A stretch of DNA of 64,000 nucleotides from the NCBI GenBank assembly GCA_030867875.1, contig JAOWCC010000577.1, forward strand, positions 88,827,740-88,891,739, read 5' to 3'. The notes beneath the pieces are model-generated. The model was not told where the DNA came from, ran no database searches, and worked only from the letters and a program-made list of their open reading frames with translations. Origin of the DNA: Actinernus sp. WN-2022 (taxonomy: Eukaryota; Cnidaria; Anthozoa; Actiniaria; Actinernidae). The position numbers and the translations under genes were made by a program. This document shows positions 1 to 9,834 of the stretch, piece after piece. The stretch's first letter is position 1; every line of letters begins with the position of its first letter.

Positions 1-1053
1 TAAAATGTAGCTACGATACAAGTTCATCTTTCTTGTTAGACAAACTTGGATGGGACAATTTATCACTTACACGTAGAAGGCAAAACGCCGTCTTGATGTA
101 TAAAACCATTAACGGTCTTACCCCAGCTTACCTGAAAGGCCTGTTCTTGGATTATGACACAGGTTAGTAGTAGTAGTAGTAAGTAGTAATTTATTTTACA
201 ATGTGTACGTGCAGTCAACTAATTAAGATAGAGGATAAAAATTTGATATTAGATTCTAAGAATACAATCAATGTTTGCTTGAGATAATACTAGTAATATT
301 AATGATAATACTATAATGATATCAACAACAATAATAATAAATGTAAAGTATTTCTAAATATCGAGTTTGCTAAGGTAAAATATATCTAGTTAACACGCAT
401 GTTAATAGCACCATGTGCCATTGATGGTAACGCAAGTTTATCTATTTTAGATTTGAAAATATCCGGGGAAGACATAATACGAAATTCGTTAGGTAGGCTA
501 TTCCATAGTCTAACTATTATGTAAGTAAAAGAATTATGAAAATACTTAGAGTTATAGTTTGGTAACTGAAGAAACATATCTCCCCTAAGCCGGATTGTAT
601 GTGCTAGCCCGGAATGACAAAAAATATTTAATATATTTTGGTGCGATGTTGTGGACGCACTTGTGTAACAATAGCAGAGACTGGACGTACCGGCGGTGAT
701 CTAAGGGCTTAACTCTACCATGCTCAATAAGCTATCATATGAAGTAGTTTTTGCTAGTTTCAGCAATGTCCTGATGGCGTACTGGTTTAAGAAACTCTGG
801 AAAGAAGCTAAAGCTTCCAAACTGGCTAGGACAGATTATCTAAGGCGTAGTTTCTGTTACGATGGTGCCGTTCTATGGAACAAATTACCACAGCACCTGA
901 GAATGGCTAACTCTCTAGGAGCCTTCAAGAAAAAGCTGAAGGGCACTCCATAGCAGTGGTGTCCCACACGTTAATTATGTAAAACAGTATTTTTACACAA
1001 TTTGTATAAAGTTTTTATTACTGATGATTTTCCATGTCGAAATAAAGTATGTA
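1..1053 (+). mobile_element. 3' end of a LINE, split by a nested LINE
   Basis: Plus-strand translation of 9-164 gives the conserved C-terminal block of CR1/L2-type LINE ORF2 (GWDNLSLTRRRQNAVLMYKT, then NGLTPAYL). The block resumes at about 816-953 with LARTDYLRRSF and GAVLWNKLP and ends at a TAG at 951-953. A minus-strand LINE fragment separates the two halves. An AATAAA-like signal and the start of a TATG repeat follow near 1040, and the TATG repeat resumes at 1350 beyond a MITE. This is a dead, 5'-truncated copy cut by the window edge. Confidence 0.8.
163..815 (-). mobile_element. LINE 3' fragment nested in the plus-strand LINE
   Basis: On the minus strand a stop-free stretch ends at 386 and contains IIVRLWNSLPNEF, the usual C-terminal signature of non-LTR reverse transcriptase proteins. 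Its 3' end lies at the low-coordinate side, with AATAAA followed by a TAC/TAG triplet repeat (162-185) typical of CR1/L2 tails. It interrupts the host LINE reading frame, so it inserted later. The exact right junction near 815 is inferred from where host LINE homology resumes. Confidence 0.7.
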
Positions 1054-1345
1054 CAGGAGCCCATAACTAGGAGCGTCCATCCCGCATACTAGGCCTATGT
1101 CACAGCGTTTTTACAAGTTAGGTTATATTTAGAATGGTTTCCCGCTTTTGTTGAGTTGCAATTATTCCTAAGGAAATCAAATCACAAAAGCGTAGCATCC
1201 ATGTTGTTGGTATAACAAAAGTAGCTAATAAGGCACCTTTTGTTCGGCCACGGTGCGGGAAAATAATCTAAAAATATCCCAACTTGTAAAAACGCTGTGC
1301 CAACTATATATAGGAGATTTGGACGCTCCTAGTTATGGGCTCCTG
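1054..1345. mobile_element. MITE family A, copy 1 (CAGGAGCCC ends)
   Basis: 292-bp element with terminal inverted repeats starting CAGGAGCCCATAACTAGGAG and a subterminal inverted block containing ACAGCGTTTTTACAAGTT. Copies 2 (4493-4806) and 3 (51784-52281) share these ends and have 7-bp TSDs. It is inserted in the TATG tail of the preceding LINE, so its own TSD is not clearly readable. No coding capacity. The CAG start suggests a hAT-like origin, but 7-bp TSDs are unusual and no transposase is present. Confidence 0.9.
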
Positions 1346-2300
1346 GTGCGGTATGTATGTATGTATTTCAATTAGGAACTAGTCGACTCCAGAAGATATC
1401 ACAACAATACCACTTAGAAGTGAATTAACCTCGTGCTAAGCTTGTGTAGCTGAATAGAATATTACATTAACAAAGAATATTTAATGAGCCTCTATAAAAG
1501 TAAGCTCCTAGAACGGTTTAACATAGAGAGGCAGTCGAGTCTGAAAAAAAACTCTGAAGAACGAAGAACTGGGTCTCGTCTAACGTCACAACACGTCAGA
1601 TTTCTCCGGGGATTTCTCCCCTCTGACATAACTACACCAATACACAATTTAACAATTAAACTAGTGTACATTCCAAATCGTTAGAAATACATTTGTTCAA
1701 GGGACATCGTTTGCTTTTTTGAATATATTAAGGGCGCCTCATTAGAAATTCGATGAGTTAGTGTTGACCATATGACTGGCTGAAAGGAAACCGTTCTGGG
1801 AGTTGTAATTCCCTGGTCATGCCGTCCGCACACAAAATTAGCTCAAAGAAATTCCATTATGGGACTTGTAATTCCCTGGTCATGCCGTCCCACACACAAA
1901 CATCGGTGTTTTAGAACAGAAACATAGACCTCATTCATTCTCTCTGTATGAAACGCAAGAATAAACTTTTATTGATTGTAACCGTTTGCCGTGTTAGTCC
2001 ACTCCAACACACTCAAACATCGGTGTTTTAGAACACAAACATTTATTTGAAGCGCTTGTCGTGTAATAATTACTTTCCACCATTTGACTACTTTAAAAAC
2101 TACTTAGTTTTCTGCACTGGAGCCCTCTCGCGAAGCGAGATCTGAAGTAAAAAGTCAACGTATATGTGTGTAAGTCCGCTCAGGACAACACACAAACAAA
2201 GGTAGCCTTCGACAAGATCGCGGATCGCCTTCATCTTTTTCGCCTCACTGTTCCGGCCATCTTGAATCACAATAATACTTAGATAGTTCAGGTCAACTGC
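1346..2300. other. No gene seen; diverged local repeats
   Basis: No credible coding signal. At 1800-1905 a block ending TGTAATTCCCTGGTCATGCC occurs twice, and around 1912 and 2016 the block CATCGGTGTTTTAGAACA occurs twice. The stretch 1690-1830 resembles 6340-6490 (shared order: TTGTTC-A/G-AGGGACA, ATTAAGG, ATGAGTTAG, GGGAGTTG). This makes it one arm of a diverged duplication that flanks the GPCR locus. Confidence 0.5.
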
Positions 2301-2319
2301 TGTTTCATGAAAATATTAC

Positions 2320-2836
2320 GAGCACTTACGATCGCACAACCAGATAACGAACGAACTGTGCTAGCGGTAGGATCTGGAAAGAGTTACCTCAAGAGACCAA
2401 ATCAATAGAAAAAAAGCATTTATTTAAAAGAAATGTTTTGTCTCTCTATATTGATAAATATAATGACACAAACAAAAATTAATTAGACTTGTGCCCTTAT
2501 TATTTATATAAATCACATCTCTATATTTATAAGTTATCATTTTCCTATTAGCTCAAAGTATTACCGCAACTAAATGAACTGTAAATCATCCCCCTCCTTT
2601 ACATGAAAATGTCATAGATCTATGTACTGATCATTGCCTTATTATTCCTCTTTGTAATATATCATTTGCTTGAAAACATAAATAATATGATTTGACCAAA
2701 AAAAGGTAGTTCTGACTCGATAGCCCTGTGGTTCTTTTCAGAACTTTCCTACTCTTTCTATTGTATTTTATCAAAATGAATGTAATTTTACTATTTAGAG
2801 TGAAATAAAACTTCTTGTTCTTGTTCTTGTTCTTAC
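2320..2836 (+). mobile_element. 3' end of a LINE with CTTGTT tail
   Basis: Translation from about 2361 gives SGRIWKELPQETKSIEKKHL followed by LFKRN and a stop near 2480, the LINE C-terminal signature. About 330 bp of AT-rich 3' UTR follows, then AATAAAACTTCTTG and a TTCTTG/CTTGTT hexamer repeat at 2812-2834. It is 5'-truncated. Confidence 0.75.
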
Positions 2837-3421
2837 TCCTAAAAGTTCAATTGACTGTTTCTAGGCAACGTAGAATGCCGCGAATTCTAAATGAAGTTTC
2901 GCGCTCTATTCAAGTGCTTCACGTCTCAGGGTAGTGCAGTTGTTTTGGAGTTTTGTCACCTACTAAAGCTGACACACCGAGTTCATTATAATAACCGTGA
3001 AGAAAGTTTTCCTGCAGATCCAGATTTAACGGCTTTTTTTAACGATACCTTTAAAGATAATTTCCAGGGCTACAAGAAGCAGCTTGTAACTCGTTTCCCA
3101 GTCTCATACTTTACGAGAAATAAGTCTAATGAACTTGGTTGGCCATACTTTTTCAAACAAAATTTTAACAAAAGTCGCTTATATTCAGAAGGCCCATATA
3201 TTAGGGTTTTTGAAACTGACGACCCTAAAGCATAGCTCCATTTTCTATACATTTGAATCTCTCGCTTAGCGCTAATGAGCTTGACGCGTCATTGATTTCG
3301 GTAGTTAATGAGATTTGCATATCAGTATGTCCAGTGATTCTGGGCGATGCTAGTATTTCATAATGGATGCTACACGGAAATCTCGATTGAATCAATGACA
3401 GAAAGTTAAAGAAATAGATTC
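2837..3421 (+). other. GPCR upstream region with an unassigned 114-codon ORF
   Basis: An open stretch at 2891-3235 would encode 114 residues with no recognisable domain, no signal peptide and no membrane segment. It could be chance, or a 5' exon or UTR. Pieces of this region recur at 8850-9060 (GGGCTACAAGAAGC, ATTCAGAAGG, AGGGTTTTT-type order) and 9170-9290 (GATTCTGGGCGATG). It is therefore part of a diverged duplication rather than a conserved gene. Confidence 0.35.
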
Positions 3422-4354
3422 ATGAATATGAACACTTCGTCTTCCAGCGCTTCTTCAATTCGTCGATCTTGCTCAGCCGTGCACAGTTTATCATGGCATC
3501 CTTCCCTGGAAACATCCGCAAGCCGAATGTCATCTCTAGTGACAGTTATCGTCAATGGCGTCACATGTCCGTTCACCGTCCTACTGAACGCCTTGGTCAT
3601 TCTATCACTTGTTAAAAAACCCTGTCTACGCAGTAAATCCAACATCATTCTTGGCTGCCTTGCACTGACTGATTTCATGTCTGGTTTAGTGGCACAGCCC
3701 TTGTTTCTGGCCAAAGAGATAACGCATTTGCAAGGTATTGGTCCGTTGTGCTTTATTGAGAACTCCTTCGCGTTCTTCTTTGGACTACTTGGTCTGGTTT
3801 CTGTGTATCACGTTGCTGTGATGAACATTGAAAGGTACATAGCAATAAAGTACACTCTCAGGCACTTGTCGATCGTCTCTCAACAAAGGGTGACTGTGGT
3901 TGTTATTGCTGCCTGGTTCCTAGCCATCACTGTCAGCGGCCTTTCCCTCCTCAACAGTTTTATTGTCCAGTTAGGTCGTATTTCAACTGTTGTGATCTCC
4001 GTTCTTGCTTCTATATACTGTTGTTTTGTTGTGACTTTGGTCAGTAGAAAGCACCAGAGGGAGATAGCTGCACAACACCGCATTGCTGGATTACCTGAAG
4101 ACACCCTACGGCAAAGTAATGTAAAGTTAATCTTTATCATAACTACCGTTTCGCTGTTCGCATCTCACGTACTGTCACTTTGTGTCATTCTAACAGTCAG
4201 AAACTATGTAATGTTAGTATTTGCACCAATAATTCAAACAATGATTCTTCTTAACTCACTTTTTAATCCAATATTTTATTGTACGAGATACTCAGCGTTT
4301 CGAAGTGCGATGAAAGAAATGATAGGTATCCGCCTAAATGCCGTGCAACACTAG
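3422..4354 (+). CDS. Rhodopsin-family (class A) G protein-coupled receptor, atypical
   Basis: Intronless 310-residue receptor, predicted to sit in the plasma membrane and signal through G proteins; the ligand is unknown. Seven hydrophobic segments are visible. Key residues: N56 (1.50, LLNALVI), D84 (2.50, LALTDF), C110 (3.25), ERY at 137-139 in place of DRY, W165 (4.50), NPIFY at 282-286. Departures: the second extracellular loop is very short and has no cysteine to pair with C110, and TM6 (about 235-258) lacks the CWxP motif. A short ECL2 without the usual disulfide is known from the MECA group (melanocortin, cannabinoid, lipid receptors), so a relative of that group is possible. An in-frame TAA at 3407-3409 lies just upstream, fixing the start region; M3 or M36 are alternative starts. 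The C-terminal tail after NPxxY is short (24 residues) with no obvious palmitoylation cysteine. The frame is intact and looks functional. Confidence 0.9.
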   Translation: MNMNTSSSSASSIRRSCSAVHSLSWHPSLETSASRMSSLVTVIVNGVTCPFTVLLNALVILSLVKKPCLRSKSNIILGCLALTDFMSGLVAQPLFLAKEITHLQGIGPLCFIENSFAFFFGLLGLVSVYHVAVMNIERYIAIKYTLRHLSIVSQQRVTVVVIAAWFLAITVSGLSLLNSFIVQLGRISTVVISVLASIYCCFVVTLVSRKHQREIAAQHRIAGLPEDTLRQSNVKLIFIITTVSLFASHVLSLCVILTVRNYVMLVFAPIIQTMILLNSLFNPIFYCTRYSAFRSAMKEMIGIRLNAVQH

Positions 4355-4380
4355 GATAGTACTAGATCAGTAATTATAAT

Positions 4381-4492
4381 TTGTGCAATTTAACCTCGGT
4401 TTAATGAGCAATTCGCTTACCCTTGCTTCAAACACTGAAAAGGGGCCAGGGTCCCAGTTAAATCACTAACCCGAGGTTAAATTGTACAGATT
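4381..4492. mobile_element. Small inverted-repeat element next to the GPCR 3' end
   Basis: GTGCAATTTAACCTCGG near 4382 is inverted as CCGAGGTTAAATTGTAC near 4472-4488, enclosing about 75 bp. The right arm with its flank (4456-4492) recurs at 4873-4909. It looks like a short MITE. Its own TSD is not clear. Confidence 0.55.
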
Positions 4493-4806
4493 CAGGAGCC
4501 CATAACTAGGAGCGTCCATCCCGCATACTAGGCCTCAGTGTCACAGCGTTTTTACAAGTTAGGTTATTTTTAGAATGGTTTCCCGCTATTGTTGAGTTGC
4601 AATTATTCCTAACGGAATAAAATTACAAAAGCGTAGCATCCATGTTGTTTAGTATAACAAAAGTAGCTAATGAGGCATTAGTTTTGTTCCGCCACGCTGC
4701 AATCTACCAATTGGCGGGGGGAAAAATCTAAAAATAGCCCAACTTGTAAAACTGCGCTGTGACAACTATCATAGGAGATATGGACGCTCCTAGTTATGGG
4801 CTCCTG
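4493..4806. mobile_element. MITE family A, copy 2, with perfect 7-bp TSD
   Basis: 314-bp element with the same CAGGAGCCC ends as 1054-1345. It is flanked on both sides by ACAGATT (4486-4492 and 4807-4813). An uninterrupted version of the same target sequence exists 60 bp downstream at 4873-4918, and it shows one ACAGATT. That confirms both the element ends and the TSD length. Confidence 0.93.
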
Positions 4807-4872
4807 ACAGATTACAATTACAAATTTAGCGTAAAATTTAGGGATAAAGTTAACCTAGCTTCCAACAACCTT

Positions 4873-4918
4873 AGTTAAATCACTAACCCGAGGTTAAATT
4901 GTACAGATTACAATTACA
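4873..4918. repeat. Uninterrupted paralogue of the MITE target site
   Basis: About 46 bp (beginning AGTTAAATCACTAACCCGAG) matches 4456-4492 joined to 4814-4822 across the MITE. It is a local duplicate that preserves the pre-insertion state. Confidence 0.85.
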
Positions 4919-4979
4919 GAGTTTTGTGCAGTTACAAGAATAGTACTAGGTATTTATTGACTGAGTGGGAGGGGACGGA

Positions 4980-5070
4980 CGGAAAATATTTGGTTCGAGG
5001 TCATGACGTATGACAGCTGGAACGCAGCGAGGTCCGTACAAATTGACCCCGAGCCAAATATTTTCACGTT
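4980..5070. repeat. Inverted repeat, GAAAATATTTGGTTCGAGGT arms
   Basis: Arms at 4981-5002 and about 5047-5069 (ACCCCGAGCCAAATATTTTC) enclose a core containing GCGAGGTCCGTAC. The same core word occurs inside the TIR element at 53505-53655, suggesting related small MITEs. Confidence 0.6.
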
Positions 5071-6026
5071 CGGCCTGAACTATAAACTCAATAGGTTTTG
5101 TTTATCATATCCGCAATAGGGCTGCGAACAGTTTCTAAAAATAGATTGTCTGACACGAGACCTCACGCAAGACTCGGACAAATAAACGCCGCTGTTGACA
5201 GTATTTCAGTGAGATTGAGAGTCGTGTTAGGACAAAATTCGTATTTTTTTCGATCAAAAAAAGAAGCAATACTTTAAATAAGACTTCCAGTCATATCCGT
5301 AATGGTGACTACCAAGCACTGTTGCTGGGGGAGATGTAAGAGTGACTCTAGATGTGAAAAAACCTTCAATTCATAAGTCGCTCAAAGATATAGCTCTCAG
5401 TCAGAGATGTATATACAGGTTTCTCATCTTTTGTTGGCCTTTTCGATGGAGCTTTTCCGTTCCAAAACCTTCACAGGGAATGCTGTGAGAAATGTTAGCG
5501 CTGAATAAATGTTTGCACAGGATACCTAAAAATCACAGAACAAGGAGACAAGTACATGCGGGAGTTCATCTGAACTACAAATTCCCACTCACCCGCCAGT
5601 AAACATAGCGAGAAGGAACTACAGTTCACCCATAGTTTATATGAATTTATGGATTCTAAATACGTTTTTGAAGCAAAGACTCGTGATCATATTTATGAAC
5701 AGAAATGAAGTTTTAATATTTATTTCGGAAATAGACAGACAGACAGATGATTATATTTGGAGCCTACTAATGTGTACATTGGCAGTAGCCCAAATAAATT
5801 TACATAAAAGACAAGATACATCAATAAATAAAATTAATCCTAGAATGTTATGAAGTTGTCCTTTTCTTTCTTTCTTTTACGCATTCATAGATAAATTTGG
5901 CAAGCTCTATCCTTGTTTAGGGGGTTCTGATTAGTAATTAAAAATACCTCATTAGGCGTCATTCTGTTTATTTTGATTTTCATTTGATCCTCTAAAGTAA
6001 TCGAAAAGGTTTTTCCTTATATTGCA
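5071..6026. other. No gene seen
   Basis: AT-rich sequence. The only open stretch (5641-5853) has low complexity and no recognisable domain. No repeat structure stands out. Confidence 0.5.
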
Positions 6027-6311
6027 GCATAGTTAATAGAGTGGAATGGCTATGAAACCCAGCGACCTTCTTTGTTATATGTCTTTGTTAGCTTTTTTCA
6101 ACCGCTACCCTGCACAAAACACAATAGAAATTCCAATGTGTTAATCAATCAGCCAATAGAAACGTGTGAGTCCAGTCGTTCAGGGGACGCTATTGAACTA
6201 TGACCCTGCACAATCTTTTGTCTTGCCCCCTTCCAACATAAATCGCAGCGCAGTTGGTAGCCCCTTTGATGTTTGCCGGGTTTCATAACCATTCCACTCT
6301 ATTAACTATGC
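6027..6311. mobile_element. 285-bp MITE with 35-bp TIRs
   Basis: Left arm GCATAGTTAATAGAGTGGAA continuing TGG-C-TATGAAACCC; right arm is its complement, ending CTATTAACTATGC at 6311, with one mismatch visible. The interior is noncoding. TTAA and TA words inside the arms make the TSD class ambiguous (TA or TTAA). Confidence 0.85.
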
Positions 6312-6329
6312 ATCGCGCAGAATGGCCTT

Positions 6330-6560
6330 TGTTCGAGGGACACTTTGAGATTTTGGACTACATTAAGGTCAACTAATTATAATATTAATGAGTTAGAGGA
6401 TTGCCCTACGATTGGCTTAAATAAATGAGCTTTGGGAGTTGCTTGTCCCTAGCCGATCTCAAATGGAACGAGCTTTGGGAACTGCTAGTCTCAAGCCGAT
6501 CTCTCAAGTGTGAAAGTCAATTCAATAGAAGTTCGTAAAACCAGATAAATGAATGAAAGA
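6330..6560. repeat. Diverged copy of the 1685-1905 region
   Basis: Shares ordered words with 1690-1830 and carries its own internal doublet (GAGCTTTGGGAGTTGCTTGT / GAGCTTTGGGAACTGCTAGT, each followed by GCCGATCTC). Read as the start of a second, decayed GPCR-flank unit. Confidence 0.5.
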
Positions 6561-6599
6561 GCCAAACAATAGTTTATCCACAAAACGACAAAGCCCTTC

Positions 6600-7150
6600 G
6601 GCTTAAACCTCATGCTCTCAATTTTTTCACAGCATGTTCACAACGCATCGCAAATAAGTCTAAATACAGATTCTAGGAAGCTGTAGCTTTAAAATGTAAT
6701 GTTATTCAAGCTTATCCGTGCCCTAGAAGTCAAACAAAATCACCAAATGAAACTAAACTGAGTATACTTTTGTTCAACTCGCGTCGAAGCGGTAAAAATA
6801 GCCGGTCCGCAATTCCAACTCATTCTCAATTTTCTCCCAATCGTGTTCAACTTGCATCGCAAATACGTCTGAATACAGATTCTAGGAAAATGTAGCTTTA
6901 AAATGAGACATCATTCAAGCTTATTCTTGCCGGAAGAAATCAAACAAAATCGGATCCACAAAATCACCCACAAAGAAACTGAGCTAGTCATGCAACTCAC
7001 GTAGAAGCGGGTAAAAAGCCGGTCGGCAAACAGTGTTCCAAGCCGTTCTCGATAATCTCCCAGTCGTGTTCAAATCGCATCACAAATAAGTCTGAATACA
7101 GATTCTCGAAATATGTAGCTTTAAAATGAGATGTTATTCAAGCGGTAACC
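6600..7150. repeat. Three degenerate tandem units of about 215 bp
   Basis: Each unit contains GTTCA, then GCATC-G/A-CAAATA, GTCTGAATACAGATTCT and GTAGCTTTAAAATG, followed by ATTCAAGC. Anchors are near 6648, 6860 and 7078. The third unit is truncated at about 7143. Confidence 0.75.
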
Positions 7151-7453
7151 GGTCGTTTTTATACCAGTCTCTTTCGATGCCAGCCATTTCGGTACAAACT
7201 CAAGACGTTTCAATACCAAGTCAGTTCGATACCAATTCCTATGATTTCATCTTCTGCCTTAACCTAACTACTCTAGTTCCGATGAAATCCTATCACGACA
7301 AGTAAACTTATGTTCTTACGTAGTTTGACGCCATTCGATTTCAATAGAGCATCTAAAACCAGAGAAGAATCTACTTCAACTCGTTAACTGGCGTCCTCAG
7401 TTGTTATGACGCCGAAGCCGAACGCTTGATAATTTTTTTAAACCACAAAATAC

Positions 7454-8479
7454 CACGCCGGGCACAAATGATCGTAAAAACGGCGGGTTTTATATATATT
7501 TAAAAGTTTTCGACATAGAAGAATGAATTTTGGTAGGTGTATAAAGGAGTGTAAACAAAACATAGTCTGATAAGTTAAGCTAATATAGCCATCATTATGA
7601 CGTCACAATGACGTGATATATCCTTTTCTAATAGGTTTCTTATAAATTTTTATTACCTCTAAAAACGTTTTATTATATCTTTTTAAAATCTCTTGTTCAT
7701 GAGAATGAAATAATCGAAAACCCGTTATCGATCGGTTGAAGTAAACGAAAGTTATTAAAGTTTGAATTTTGGTAATTTTCCCGCCAAAAATTGGCGGGAA
7801 ATAAATAGCATAAAACCATTTATGAAAATGTCGCTTGTTTTAACTTTTACAGTTCGAAATACTGGTGCATCATATTTTGCACAATAATAGAGCTCTTTAG
7901 TAATAACAACGTGTTCTTTTTAGAATTTTGATTTTTTGAGTATAACCCCATTTTTTGTATACGTCATTATGACGTCATAACTATATTTGTGTACCCTCAT
8001 AAAATAGCCAGTTCAATGTTTTTGGAATTTTATCAATGAAATGCATTTGGCTAACACTCACAAGTCATAGTATTCTCTTTAATAATATTTTTTATAGTCG
8101 GCAATCTGAATTCAGCTTGAAGTATGACGTCACTATTAATGACGTCATAAAAACAGTAAATCGTCCATAACTTTGAATATGTTTATCGTAGAAAGTTCAA
8201 ATTTTCGGGAAATTAATATATTTCATAAAAGCTTTCTGATGACGTAATATTTTTGAAACGTGTATTAAAGGTTAATTTTCACCAAAAAAGGAGGTATCCC
8301 TTATGATGTCACAACAACGTCACAATACAGAAACAATTGTCCCAAAAATGTAGTCTTACTTTGTTACCAACCTGCCAACATTTCGTCAAATTTAGAGTAG
8401 AAGTAAGGAAATGGCGTTACTTTTACTTTTTATGTTACACTCAACCCCGTCGTTTTTACGGTGATTCGTGCCCGGCGTG
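7454..8479. mobile_element. 1026-bp TIR element rich in CRE octamers
   Basis: Ends are CACGCCGGGCACAAAT...CGTAAAAACG at the left and the inverse at the right (CGTTTTTACGGTGATTCGTG, CCCGGCGTG). TAC flanks both ends (7451-7453, 8480-8482), consistent with a 3-bp TSD. The interior has no ORF but carries four perfect TGACGTCA palindromes (7598, 7970, 8124, 8140) plus several near matches. It sits between two similar ~100-bp segments (7325-7435 and 8535-8640, shared GGCGTCCTCAGTTGTT). A non-autonomous DNA transposon; a CACTA- or Harbinger-like class is possible but unproven. Confidence 0.85.
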
Positions 8480-9309
8480 TACCCCGTTACTTATATCATT
8501 TAAAAGCTTTTTATGAACACTTTCACTTTTAAAACATTTTAGCCAATGCGTTTTCAAGAGAGTATCTAAAACCAAAGAAAAATCTACTTCGGCAACTCGT
8601 AATGGCGTCCTCAGTTGTTCTGATGCCGACGCCACGAAGCAACAACACCTCCCACGGGACTCAACACGCTGATCATTGCTCGACTTTGAAAATCCCGCTC
8701 GCTTCGCTCCGCTTGTTAAACACCCCCAAGGGACTCAACACTCTAATACTCAATTGAAGAGTTCAATTCATCTGGTAGACAGAAATGCCGAATTATTTAA
8801 CTTTTTCATTTTTTTTATCCAAGGTACAGGGTTTTTTGTGACCGTTTGGAGAGCTTGAGGTCTCATTTTAAAGTTAATTTTTAGGGCTACAAGAAGCCGC
8901 GTGTAAGCCATTTCTGCGTCTTATATTTCTAGTTGTAAATCGACCATGAATATTGTCCCGAGCAACTTTCCATACAAAATTCGCTCAAAACTCGCCAAGA
9001 TTCAGAAGGCTAAGGTACAGGGTTTTTTGAAAGATACAACTAAAGTAAATAGCCCAACTGTTTTGTGTGACCATTAGCTATAATAAGACGCGTGTAAGCC
9101 ATTTTTCTGTCCAAAAACCATAATATTAGAGCGCTTCAAAGGTATGCTGGTGAAGCGGTTTTCGCCGTTTTCTCTGTATTCGAATCTCCCGCTGCCTCAT
9201 TAACCAGCAATGGTTCAATGATTTTCGGGCCTCTAATGAGATTCAGGGATGAATATGTCCACTGATTCTGGGCGATGTGATTGCAGTATGCTGGGCATTT
9301 TATTAAATT
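8480..9309. other. Decayed copy of the GPCR upstream region
   Basis: No gene. 8850-9060 matches pieces of 3050-3220, and 9170-9290 matches 3245-3355 up to GATTCTGGGCGATG, which at the GPCR locus lies only about 70 bp before the start codon. The receptor sequence expected next is absent and a long-TIR MITE begins instead. Confidence 0.5.
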
Positions 9310-9831
9310 GCACCTAACGTTTATTTTGTTATCATAAATATCGATGCAACATCAATACTGATTTGAGTACTTCTGTGAAGAAAGTTTTGGTTTACAGAGA
9401 ATACTCTACGTTCTATGTTTGTTTGAAATCGCGGAAATGTGACCTTGAAATATGACCGCGTAAGCAAAATCCTGGGTCGATCCCTGGGATGACGCATTAT
9501 TCTCCATGGCGCCTTTCTATCACAACAACATCGATTTATAGAGAATATACACTGTTTGCGAGTTATTAGTAAAGAAAAAAGTCATTTTAGTCAACATGTT
9601 AAGTATTTATTCAAATTATTACAAAGTCGAATTAATTATATGACGTCTACCCAGGGATCGATCCAGGCTTTTACTTACGCGGTCGTGGGTCAGGAAAGGT
9701 CACATTTTCACTATTTCAAACAAGCGTAGAACATAGAGTATTCCGCTCTGTAAATCAAAACTTTCTTCACAGAAGTACTCAAAACTTGATGTAAAATCGA
9801 TATTGGTGATAACAAAATAGACGTTAGGCGC
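9310..9831. mobile_element. MITE family B, 522 bp with ~180-bp TIRs
   Basis: Left arm starts GCACCTAACG; right arm ends CGTTAGGCGC. The arms remain inverted copies through GAGTACTTCTGTGAAGAAAG, AAATGTGACC and CCTGGGTCGATCCCTGGG (left, about 9490) versus its complement at about 9650. A partial copy lies at 34852-35170. Very long TIRs resemble Mutator-like elements, but the TSD is unclear. Confidence 0.88.
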
Positions 9832-9834
9832 ACT

